From CAUZFZ01 sp963579025 (GTDB lineage Bacteria > Planctomycetota > Planctomycetia > Planctomycetales > Planctomycetaceae): DNA of 45,554 nucleotides. The stretch spans positions 1 to 45,554 of the forward strand of contig CAUZFZ010000078.1 of the NCBI GenBank assembly GCA_963579025.1, read 5' to 3'. Shown here one piece after another: positions 1 through 7,775 of this stretch. The notes beneath the pieces are model-generated. The model did no database searches. It was not told the DNA's origin and saw nothing but the letters and a program-made list of their open reading frames with translations. Made by a program: the position numbers and the translations under genes. Within the stretch, counting starts at the first letter, position 1. The number at the start of each line of letters is the position of its first letter.

Positions 1-2
1 AC

Positions 3-104
3 AAAGCCAACAAAAAAGACAAACCGTCGGCCACGCAACCGATACTGCTCAAGGCCACCGCCGCACAACGAAAGGCGTACCTTCAACTCAAACAAGTCAC
101 CTGA
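3..104 (+). CDS. Possible C-terminal end of an upstream gene (partial)
   Basis: An open frame enters from the left edge and stops at TGA 102-104, giving 33 residues. They are Lys/Ala/Gln-rich, with a Lys-rich stretch followed by a short amphipathic segment, which looks like a genuine protein tail. It overlaps the tail of the convergent J-like gene by about 22 bp. I cannot assign a family and the stretch is too short to exclude chance. Confidence 0.3.
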   Translation, partial: KANKKDKPSATQPILLKATAAQRKAYLQLKQVT

Positions 105-1048
105 ATTATCCTTAACGGCGTTGCCCAGTGGGGCAGTCCCATCCAGGTGGCGGGGTACGAAGTGTGCAACAACACGGCGACACAAAGTGACACGATGAAT
201 GCGGCTGGCACGTAAAGAATCGCGCTGAGCCAGAAGTTCTCGGGACTCCCCAGAGCGTTCAGGAAGTTAACGACGCCTTCAGACGGCCCCGCCTCGCGGG
301 CCGCATCCATCTCTGCATCAAACTCTTCTGCATCGACCTCCTCTTTGGCGGGAGCCGCTTCCTCGTCACGAGACGTCAACTTTTCTGCCAACGGTGCGAC
401 TTTGCTCCCGACGCGCGCCGCGGCCATTCCTGTCGATAGACGAATCGTGTTCAGAACTCGGCCTGTGCCTGCACGCCACGATGCAAATCGCGCGGGCCAC
501 GGTGAAGGTTGTGGCGGGGCAGTGGACTGAGTGACCTGGGGTGCCGCGATGGCATTGCCGGTTACGTGTGCCGGCGACGTGGGACGAGGTCGCTCGGGGC
601 GTTTGTCGGGATGGCTCGGACGCGCGACTTTCTTACGAGTTCGCTTTCGGCGACGGCGTGCCTGAGGTTCGCCTGTGGGGCTTGCAATTCCGTAGGTCTG
701 GCCATCACTGGCTGACGGGTCGGTTGCCTGCTCATCGGAAGCCGGCGTCGTGACAGAAGTGATGCCTTGATTCGTGCGCAGGAATTCGTCGTATTCGGCC
801 TTCTGCTCCGGGTCTTTCAGGATGTCACCGGCCGCGGCAATCTCGTTTTCGAGTCGAACGATCGCCCCGTAATCTGAGTAGTTCTGAAACCTCAGAATGT
901 GAGTGAAGCGGTCGGTCTCGGCCTTCTGGATCAAGGCCTGGTCACCCGTGAAGCGTTCGAGCCCGAGAAGCTCATAGCAATTCGGTTTTGTGACCGTCTC
1001 CGGCAGCCGCAGCACAATCGAATAAATGGACTTTTCAGAACCCGCCAC
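83..1048 (-). CDS. J-like domain membrane protein
   Basis: 321 residues starting at a GTG with a GAGAG stretch about 9 nt upstream; no ATG occurs before residue 208. Residues about 9-90 form a DnaJ-like helical domain (YELLGL near 25-30, a conserved RLENE motif near 65-69, and D-P-E-Q-K-x-x-Y-D at 79-87). It is clearly homologous to the N-terminus of the WD40 protein at 10467. The HPD tripeptide that stimulates Hsp70 in true J-domains is absent. A basic patch (about 131-140) and a Pro-rich linker follow, then one hydrophobic segment at about 271-295. The predicted topology is a cytoplasmic J-like domain on a C-terminal membrane anchor. The gene is divergent from the Hsp70-like gene across 162 bp, so the two probably share regulation and function. 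Family assignment rests on the paralogy and context; biochemical role is unknown. Confidence 0.75.
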   Translation of the reverse strand: MAGSEKSIYSIVLRLPETVTKPNCYELLGLERFTGDQALIQKAETDRFTHILRFQNYSDYGAIVRLENEIAAAGDILKDPEQKAEYDEFLRTNQGITSVTTPASDEQATDPSASDGQTYGIASPTGEPQARRRRKRTRKKVARPSHPDKRPERPRPTSPAHVTGNAIAAPQVTQSTAPPQPSPWPARFASWRAGTGRVLNTIRLSTGMAAARVGSKVAPLAEKLTSRDEEAAPAKEEVDAEEFDAEMDAAREAGPSEGVVNFLNALGSPENFWLSAILYVPAAFIVSLCVAVLLHTSYPATWMGLPHWATPLRIIQVTCLS

Positions 1049-1100
1049 AGTTCGTTTCTCTCAGTTGTCCAGGTGCCGATAATGCGTTCAGCGCTGTCTC

Positions 1101-1129
1101 TTGCTTTTCACACTGGTCTTGCGTGTAAT
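1101..1129 (+). promoter_or_regulatory. Candidate sigma70-type promoter for the Hsp70-to-WD40 operon
   Basis: TTGCTT at 1101-1106 and TGTAAT at 1124-1129 are separated by 17 bp, matching the housekeeping -35/-10 layout at 4 of 6 positions or better each. The start would fall near 1136, leaving a leader of about 75 nt before the GTG at 1211. It lies in the divergent spacer between the J-like gene and the operon. Planctomycete promoters are poorly defined, so this is only a candidate. Confidence 0.35.
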
Positions 1130-1210
1130 CGCACCAACGGTCCGGCGTCCGTGTACTTTCCATGGAACTACGACGAATCCCGAGCACGACGTCGCATTTG
1201 AGGAGCACCT

Positions 1211-2875
1211 GTGAAGCGTAAGTACCGAACCGTCGGTATCGACCTCGGCACAACATACTCGGCGCTGGCTTACATTGACACGCACGGGGATTCGCGGGTG
1301 GTGCTGAACCCGGAAGACCAGCGCCCGGTGATACCGTCTGTTGTGTTTTTTGATGGTGACGACGTTATCGTCGGCGAAAATGCACTCTGCAACGCTCACG
1401 TGTATCCGCGGCAGGTTGTGCAGTGCGTGAAACGGTGGATCGGTGAACCGCACGAGATCGAGATTGGTAAGAAGACCTGGACACCAGAAGCCGTCTCGGC
1501 GCTGATCGTGAAGAAGCTTAAGACGATCGCGGAACCCAGTATCGGTGAGATTACGGACGCGGTAATTACCGTACCGGCCTTCTTCAATGAGAAACGTCGG
1601 ACGGCGACCGAGCACGCCGGGCAGATTGCTGGAATCAACGTTGTTGCAACGCTGAATGAACCAAGCGCGGCGCTGCTTGCCTGTCGACTCCATGAATCTG
1701 ACTCGGAGAAGATCTACGCCGTGTACGATCTCGGGGGTGGCACATTTGATGTGACCGTCATGCGGGTTGGCAACCGGCAGATTCACGAGCTGGCGACTGG
1801 AGGGAACCGTAAGCTTGGCGGACAGGATTGGGACGAAGCACTCGTCAATGACATTGCAGACGAATTCGTCAAGGAATGCGGGGCGGACCCTCGCGAGGAC
1901 AGCATTTCCTTTCAGTCACTGTTTGCAAACTGCCGTGACTGCAAACGTCGACTCACATCGCTGCAACGGACAACGGTCAGTGTCAGCCATGCCGGCAAAG
2001 TCCACAATTCGGAGATCACACGAGAACGATTTGAAAAGGTCACTCGACATCTTCTGCGACGGACGGAGCTGACTCTGTCGGCGTGCATTCAGGAAGCGGG
2101 TGTTGACTGGTCGAAGGTGGAAGGCGTCGTGCTGATTGGCGGGTCCACCAAAATGCCGATGGTTCGGAAGATGGTGCAGACTCTGTCCGGCAACGAACCG
2201 ATCGTTGCGGCCGATCAGGAACAGGCCGTGGCTATGGGAGCGGCGATCTATGCCGGAGTGCTCGAAGCAGGTGGCCCGCGAATTGCCGTCGCCGGAGCGA
2301 GCAACGACACGGCACAAGCGGGAACGACCAATGACGAATCAACACGGTCCGAAGATCGTGAGAAAATCGACATTGAAGGGGCAAACGTCGAATTCGCACA
2401 CGCCGATGACGACGACGATGACGATGACTGCGTCGAGGGTGAACTCGAACTTGAGGAACTCCAACTGGTCAACTCGCATGGAATTGGAGTCTACGCCCGC
2501 AAGTCGGGTAACAAAGTCAATGTCGTGATGATCCCGCGGAATACCAAACTGCCAACATCGAATCGTCAGACGTTCTATACATCCCGGGAAGGTATGACGA
2601 ATCTGCGCGTGACCGTGTCTGAGGGCGACAACGACATGCGTGAAGCGTGTGAAGTGCTGGGCAAGTGTCGGATGGGGCCGCTTCCGGCGGGACTCGCGCT
2701 GCGAGCGCCGGTCGACCTGGAACTGGGCTACGATCGGGATGGACGTGTGCGTCTTTCCGCCAGCCTGCCAGGGACGGATACCGTCGTGAACGCAGAGCTG
2801 GAAGCCGACGGGCTGTTGAGTCAGGCCGAAGTTGAAGCCTGCCGAGAAGAGGTCATCAATCTGGACATTCTGTAA
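1211..2875 (+). CDS. Hsp70/DnaK-like ATPase lacking the helical lid
   Basis: 554 residues from a GTG start with AGGAG 5 nt upstream. The actin-fold ATPase domain is complete: phosphate-1 loop at 9-17 (GIDLGTTYS), conserved VITVPAFF at 118-125, phosphate-2 loop at 172-181 (YDLGGGTFDV) and adenosine motif at 307-317. Residues about 355-400 are a low-complexity linker ending in eight consecutive Asp (399-406). A short beta-rich segment (about 413-530) resembles the substrate-binding beta domain, but the usual C-terminal helical lid is missing; canonical DnaK is about 640 residues. It is therefore a specialised Hsp70-family protein rather than the housekeeping chaperone. As first gene of the operon, and flanked by two J-like proteins, it probably acts on or with the membrane complex encoded downstream. 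Confidence 0.9.
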   Translation: MKRKYRTVGIDLGTTYSALAYIDTHGDSRVVLNPEDQRPVIPSVVFFDGDDVIVGENALCNAHVYPRQVVQCVKRWIGEPHEIEIGKKTWTPEAVSALIVKKLKTIAEPSIGEITDAVITVPAFFNEKRRTATEHAGQIAGINVVATLNEPSAALLACRLHESDSEKIYAVYDLGGGTFDVTVMRVGNRQIHELATGGNRKLGGQDWDEALVNDIADEFVKECGADPREDSISFQSLFANCRDCKRRLTSLQRTTVSVSHAGKVHNSEITRERFEKVTRHLLRRTELTLSACIQEAGVDWSKVEGVVLIGGSTKMPMVRKMVQTLSGNEPIVAADQEQAVAMGAAIYAGVLEAGGPRIAVAGASNDTAQAGTTNDESTRSEDREKIDIEGANVEFAHADDDDDDDDCVEGELELEELQLVNSHGIGVYARKSGNKVNVVMIPRNTKLPTSNRQTFYTSREGMTNLRVTVSEGDNDMREACEVLGKCRMGPLPAGLALRAPVDLELGYDRDGRVRLSASLPGTDTVVNAELEADGLLSQAEVEACREEVINLDIL

Positions 2876-2930
2876 GCGTCCTGTTGCACGAGTTGAACAG
2901 TGAATCTGCATCCTGCGAAGTGAGACCCGC

Positions 2931-4457
2931 ATGGCCGACGATGAACAGACCCACGCCGAGAATACCGACAACGACGAGGCCGGCCCGAATGCTCCGGGGC
3001 AGTTGAGTCGTCCGGAAGTCATGGCTCCCGGCGGGCAGAGCAATCCGGTTCAGTCCGCTGAGCCGGACGGTACGGGTGGTGCCGTGACCCGGGGAACCAG
3101 CGTAAGCCTGGTGTTAAGCGGGGCTATCGGCCTTGGTGTGACGGTTGTCCTGTTCGCAGTGCTGCGATTTGCACTCAGCGACACCGACAGCGTGTCTCTG
3201 TTTTTCTGGCGCAGCCCGGCCATTCCGTTTTCAACGTCCCTCTTCTTTTTCTGGTCGCTGGCGATTCTGGGGCTCAAGGTCAAAGAAGCCAGACGGGAAC
3301 GGCAATCCTTTGAATTGGAGTTACTGCCGACCGAGACATACCAGCTAATTACAACGCGCGAAGTGCAATCGACCTTGCGCGAGATCAACTCGATGCCGCC
3401 GGCACGGCAGAACCTGTTACTGGTGACACGAATCCGCCGGGCGCTGCGTCAGGTCCGCGCATCAGGTAACTCCGGGGAAATCGCAGACCTGCTGGAGTAC
3501 CAGGCGGAAATGGATGCGGGGGCTGTTGACTCGTCCTATGCCGCGGTCCGCATTTTTATCTGGTCAATTCCCGTTCTGGGTTTCATTGGCACGGTTCAGG
3601 GGATCAGCTCGTCGATTGGCGGCTTCGGCGAACTTGTGCAGTCGGCCAGCGACGTGGAACAGATCAAAGCCGGTCTGGCTCCCGTGACGGGCGGCCTCGC
3701 TGTGGCCTTCGAAACGACTTTGCTGGCTTTGGTCTACAGCATCATTGTGATGTTTTCCGCAACGGCGATGCGCAGGGAAGAAGACACAGTGCTGTCTGAC
3801 ATTGAGGATTATTGTGTTGAAAACCTGCTTAACAAACTGTCCATTGGCGACGACAAGCTTGTCGCCGATTTGAATGAGGCGTTCACCGAAGCTCAGCACG
3901 AGAGTCTTGAGCGTCAGGCGGAGATTCTGGAAAGCGCGTTGGGTGGTATGCATCAACAGCAGGACCAGGCATTCTCACGGCTCGAAACAGCCTTCGGTGA
4001 CCAGCAGTCCCGGTCCATGCAGGAACTCGGCGAGGTGTTTCGCGAAATGTTCGCTGATTCAAACAGTCAGCAGGGTGCCAGGTTCTCCGAACTGAGTCAG
4101 CGACTGGAACGTGGACTGCGGCAACTCGCCGAATCGTTTGACGGTTCCTCCCAGGTGGCGACGGTAGCAGAGGATGGACTGCTGAGTCAGACCGCTCAAG
4201 GCGACACGACGGCCAGCGACCGGCTCGTCGCAGTACTGGAACAACAGACTCAGCAACTGACTGAAACGCGACAATCTCTGGAGTCGCTGGCGACTGCCTT
4301 GAACGGATTGTCGACCCTGGAACCGTTCCAGGCAGTCCTGGGGAATATCCAGACGGCACTGAGTGCCCTCGTGCCTGCAATCGACGAGCTGAAGAAACCG
4401 CGTGAACTGCGGATTGTCGATTCACACATCTCCGAATCGGGCGATGCTGCCGACTGA
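2931..4457 (+). CDS. MotA/TolQ/ExbB-like proton-channel protein with long coiled-coil tail
   Basis: 508 residues. Hydrophobic segments lie at about 57-82, 100-116, 203-226 and 252-279. The last two carry family hallmarks: a P-V-L-G-F-I-G-T-V-Q-G-I run (214-225) and a G-G-L-A-x-A-F-x-T-T-L motif (254-264), as in MotA, TolQ and ExbB. Members of this family form pentamers around a MotB/TolR/ExbD dimer and use ion flow to rotate or pull. The tail of about 225 residues after the last membrane segment is predicted helical and Gln/Glu-rich; ordinary ExbB/TolQ end soon after it, while ZorA of the Zorya defence system has a comparable long tail. The gene is followed after 71 bp by two B-type subunits, supporting an A/B stator assignment. 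The N-terminal 50 residues are acidic and probably disordered. Confidence 0.85.
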   Translation: MADDEQTHAENTDNDEAGPNAPGQLSRPEVMAPGGQSNPVQSAEPDGTGGAVTRGTSVSLVLSGAIGLGVTVVLFAVLRFALSDTDSVSLFFWRSPAIPFSTSLFFFWSLAILGLKVKEARRERQSFELELLPTETYQLITTREVQSTLREINSMPPARQNLLLVTRIRRALRQVRASGNSGEIADLLEYQAEMDAGAVDSSYAAVRIFIWSIPVLGFIGTVQGISSSIGGFGELVQSASDVEQIKAGLAPVTGGLAVAFETTLLALVYSIIVMFSATAMRREEDTVLSDIEDYCVENLLNKLSIGDDKLVADLNEAFTEAQHESLERQAEILESALGGMHQQQDQAFSRLETAFGDQQSRSMQELGEVFREMFADSNSQQGARFSELSQRLERGLRQLAESFDGSSQVATVAEDGLLSQTAQGDTTASDRLVAVLEQQTQQLTETRQSLESLATALNGLSTLEPFQAVLGNIQTALSALVPAIDELKKPRELRIVDSHISESGDAAD

Positions 4458-4528
4458 GGAAGGCAGCAGCGATCTGAACGGCTCTTTCTGAATCTCCTGA
4501 TTTCCGTGTCAGACTGGCGGACGTGATC

Positions 4529-6040
4529 ATGTCGAGACGCAAAGCTGAAGACGTCGAGATCTTCAACTTTTCGTTTCTCGATATCCTGGCCTGCACCATC
4601 GGAGCGCTGACGTTCATCCTGACGATCATGCTGCTCAATATCTCGAGCTCGTTTGATGAGTCTCACGTCAAACGGCAGCTTGAAGAAGAACTGGCCAGGC
4701 TGACAGCGGAAATCGAAATCGAGTCGGCTCAGGTTGCGACCCTGGAGCAGCGGCAGACAACTCTGTCGACGGTCGTGGCTGAGTTGTCGTGGAAGGCCGT
4801 CGAACGACGGCAGGCGGCGGATCGCGCCGAGGCTCAAGCGAAGTCTACAGAGACGGATGCTCAGAAGTCAGAAACCGTCGCACGCGAACTGGCACGTCAG
4901 CAGAAGACGGAACAGGATCGATTGCAACGGATTGAAGCCGATATCGAGCGAATGACTCGGCAGCGCGACGTGCTGTTGAGTGAACAGACGAAGCTGGAAG
5001 CGCAGCAGCAGCAACTTGTGGCGCGGCTGGACGAGTTGCGGAAGAAGGACGCGGCCCTGACTGCCGAATACGAGGCGGCCCTCGCGGCGCAGCAACAGCA
5101 GCAGCGACTGCTGTCGCAGGTCGCGACGCTTAAGTCCGAAACGGCCGGAGCGCGTGAGGAAAAGGCGCGACTGCAGGCCATTATTGACGAAGTCAAAGTA
5201 CTCAATGAGGAACAGTCAAAGCTGGAAAGTTCCATTGCAGATTCCGAACAGGAACTGCAGAGAGCTCGTGATCGACAGGCCGCGATGGCAGACCTCGAGA
5301 AGCTCGACAATCTGACGTCGCCGCCCTGGTGGGTTCTGGCAGTGGTTTCCGTCGTGACCGTCGTGCTGCTGTTGAGCTGGCTGAAACGTCGCGCCGCAGT
5401 CGGAGGCAAGTCGCCTGATCAACTTCGGAAGGAGACGGCGGATGCGCGAGCACGCAAGGACGAGGCGGACAGGGAATGTCGCGAACTGGAAGAGGCATTG
5501 AAGAATGTTGAACAGCGAGTGGCGTCCGATGCCGGAGTCGCCGGACTTCAGGAACAGGTGACGGCCGCGGAACAGGACGCCAACGAAGCCAGCGACGATC
5601 GAGTACAGGCCGAGGGCGACTTGAAGGAAGCGGAGCAGGAACTTGGCCGCATGCAGTCTCGTAAGAACGAGTCTCGCCGCGGGATTCGAGACGCCGAGCG
5701 GTCGTCAGCGAGCCAGGTGACTCCGCGTGCCATCATGGGCCCCGGCGGGGCGAAGCGCACTCCGACGCATGTTGAGTGCGTTGCCGATGCGCTGATCATT
5801 CACCCGCAGAAGGAGCGTGTGCCGCAAGCGCAGATCGGCAGTTCCCATTCCGCCTACGGCAAGCTGGTGAGGTCAATCGCAAAGGATAAAAAGCAACGTT
5901 GCCTGGTCCTGTGGGTGCGTCCTAACGGCTACGACACATTTCGCGCTGCACGCGACACGGCTCAAGAGTCCAAGGCCGGACTTGGCTGGGAACCGGCCGA
6001 TCGTGAATGGAACTTTGTTTTTGGACAGGAGACGACGTGA
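4529..6040 (+). CDS. MotB/ExbD-like coiled-coil membrane protein, copy 1
   Basis: 503 residues. The ATG at 4529 is preferred over the GTG at 4523 because the protein then aligns with its paralogue from residue 1. A first membrane helix (about 15-39) begins with an Asp at residue 18 in the context F-N-F-S-F-L-D-I-L, at the position of the ion-carrying Asp of MotB and ExbD. Residues about 45-260 are continuous heptad-rich coiled coil. A second membrane helix lies at about 266-285. A second coiled coil (about 300-390) and a globular C-terminal domain (about 415-498) follow, with motif V-R-P-x-G and a G-W-E-P segment. Predicted topology: cytoplasmic start, periplasmic coiled-coil hairpin, return to the cytoplasm. 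No OmpA-like peptidoglycan-binding domain is present. The B-subunit role is inferred from the Asp and from the MotA-like neighbour. Confidence 0.75.
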   Translation: MSRRKAEDVEIFNFSFLDILACTIGALTFILTIMLLNISSSFDESHVKRQLEEELARLTAEIEIESAQVATLEQRQTTLSTVVAELSWKAVERRQAADRAEAQAKSTETDAQKSETVARELARQQKTEQDRLQRIEADIERMTRQRDVLLSEQTKLEAQQQQLVARLDELRKKDAALTAEYEAALAAQQQQQRLLSQVATLKSETAGAREEKARLQAIIDEVKVLNEEQSKLESSIADSEQELQRARDRQAAMADLEKLDNLTSPPWWVLAVVSVVTVVLLLSWLKRRAAVGGKSPDQLRKETADARARKDEADRECRELEEALKNVEQRVASDAGVAGLQEQVTAAEQDANEASDDRVQAEGDLKEAEQELGRMQSRKNESRRGIRDAERSSASQVTPRAIMGPGGAKRTPTHVECVADALIIHPQKERVPQAQIGSSHSAYGKLVRSIAKDKKQRCLVLWVRPNGYDTFRAARDTAQESKAGLGWEPADREWNFVFGQETT

Positions 6041-6071
6041 GTTCTCCGTAGTGAATTGATTGGAAGTGACC

Positions 6072-7718
6072 ATGGCGCGACGTCGTGCCAAAGATGTTGA
6101 GATCTTTAACTTCTCGTTCCTGGACATTTTGGCCTGCACTGTTGGTGCGCTGACATTCATTCTCGTGCTGTTAATGGTCACGAGTTTGAATGAAGTCACC
6201 AGCGGCGAGGACGTCCAGGAACTGCTGGATCAGATTGCGCAGGCACGTGAGGAACTTCAGCAACTCGCGACACGGCGAGCAGAGCTTACGACCGAGATCG
6301 CGGGGCTCGAGCAGCGTCAATCGGAACTTCAGCAACAGATCGCGGCAGACCAGGCACGCGAGCAGCAGGCGACCGCCCGTGTAGCGGAAGCCCGCAAGAG
6401 ACAGCAACTTGCGGAGCAGACGTCGCAAGATGCGAAGCAGGTCATTGGGGAAACGAAGGCTCAGATCGCGCAGTTACAACCGCAGCGACAGCAACTGGCA
6501 GGGGAGTTCGGTCGACTGCAGGCTGAAGTGTCGTCGCTACGAGTCACCGTCGAGAAACTGTCGACAGAAACTGAAGAACTGGAACAGGGCGTTCTGAATC
6601 GAGAGCAGTTGGCACAACGTCGTGCGAACCTGGAGAAGAAGAACCAGGAGTACGAACAGCAGCTTGCGAATCTGCAAGATGAGCTGCAATCGGAAAACGA
6701 TGCGGCGGAGGACCTTGTCGAGGAAGCGACAAACGCCGAGGCAGCCCAGCCGGAACTGCTGGCCAACGTCGAAGCGTTGCGTGAACGTGACGCCTCAATC
6801 AAACAGGAAGTCGAGACGCTGACAGCGGAACTGGAAGCGGACAACGCAAACCGGGACAGCAGTCTGGCTGCCAATCGCGGGATCTGGGTGTTGTTTGCGG
6901 GCATGCTTGCCTTACTCGCACTGCTGTGTGCCTGGCTGTTGTGGAAGCTTGCGGTGTTGAAGGCCCAGGCGGCTCGACTGCGTCGGATTCAGCGCGACCT
7001 CGACGCGTCCATGCGCGACCTTCAACAGGCGGAGGACCGATTACGCGAACTGCAGCAGCAACAGCAGTCGGCGCCGCGAACTCCTGAGGAAGCAGTCGAA
7101 GGTCTGCAGGACCGACTTACGGAACTGCAAACTCAGACAGAATCCGATCGAGAGGCAGCCGACGATGCGAGACGGGGACTTCCCGATGTTCGCCAGCGGA
7201 TTAAACAGGCGCAGCGGGAAGTACGTGAACTCAACAAGGAGGCCGAGGAGAAACGGCAGGAGGCACTGGCAAACTCCACGCCTGTGAATTTCCGGATACC
7301 ACTGCTGCGCGAGACACAAAAGGAATCGCACATCCTTGAGTGTTATGAGCAGAAAGTGGCCCGTGTGTGGAAAGCGAAAGACGTCGATGAGCATTACTAC
7401 AGGATCGACGAGAACATGACTCAACTGCTCTCCGTCCAACTGGGTAGCCCGACACTGATGCTCGAACGTCGCAATGCTGGAGAACCGGTTTCACAGCTTT
7501 CGTCGGGTTACTCCAAGCTGGGCGGTATGCTGGGAGATATTCGGGGGTCGTCGGAATTCCTTTTCGCGTTTGTCCGACCGACGGGCTTTGAGGCATATCG
7601 TCAGTTGCGGGAAGCGGCGTGGAATAAGGACCTGGATGTCGGGTGGGTTCCGTTTGATGAAGATGCTCCCATGGCGTTCGGCGGTGGGGATGGGGGCAAC
7701 AGTGCCGGAATTCAATAA
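6072..7718 (+). CDS. MotB/ExbD-like coiled-coil membrane protein, copy 2
   Basis: 548 residues, starting at the ATG at 6072 (GGAAG just upstream), which aligns with copy 1 from the first residue; the TTG at 6060 is less likely. Its architecture matches copy 1 almost position for position: Asp18 at the start of the first membrane helix (15-38), a periplasmic coiled coil (about 45-260), a second membrane helix (about 269-292), a second coiled coil (about 298-400), and a C-terminal domain (about 405-535) with motif V-R-P-x-G-F and a G-W-V-P segment. The first 35 residues are nearly identical between copies, while the coiled coils have diverged. This suggests that both associate with the same MotA-like ring, possibly as a heterodimer. 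Separated from copy 1 by only 31 bp. Confidence 0.75.
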   Translation: MARRRAKDVEIFNFSFLDILACTVGALTFILVLLMVTSLNEVTSGEDVQELLDQIAQAREELQQLATRRAELTTEIAGLEQRQSELQQQIAADQAREQQATARVAEARKRQQLAEQTSQDAKQVIGETKAQIAQLQPQRQQLAGEFGRLQAEVSSLRVTVEKLSTETEELEQGVLNREQLAQRRANLEKKNQEYEQQLANLQDELQSENDAAEDLVEEATNAEAAQPELLANVEALRERDASIKQEVETLTAELEADNANRDSSLAANRGIWVLFAGMLALLALLCAWLLWKLAVLKAQAARLRRIQRDLDASMRDLQQAEDRLRELQQQQQSAPRTPEEAVEGLQDRLTELQTQTESDREAADDARRGLPDVRQRIKQAQREVRELNKEAEEKRQEALANSTPVNFRIPLLRETQKESHILECYEQKVARVWKAKDVDEHYYRIDENMTQLLSVQLGSPTLMLERRNAGEPVSQLSSGYSKLGGMLGDIRGSSEFLFAFVRPTGFEAYRQLREAAWNKDLDVGWVPFDEDAPMAFGGGDGGNSAGIQ

Positions 7719-7775
7719 CATGGTCGGCATAAATCCTGTGCGGGTTCATTGCTCCTTGCCAGTTGAGATGTATTG

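Noticed and set aside
1088..1786. 232-residue - strand open frame inside the Hsp70-like gene
   Set aside because: Antisense shadow; the + strand has a complete ATPase domain.
4529..7718. Possible Zorya ZorB subunits
   Set aside because: No OmpA-like peptidoglycan-binding domain and an extra membrane helix; only the general A/B stator similarity is kept as a finding.
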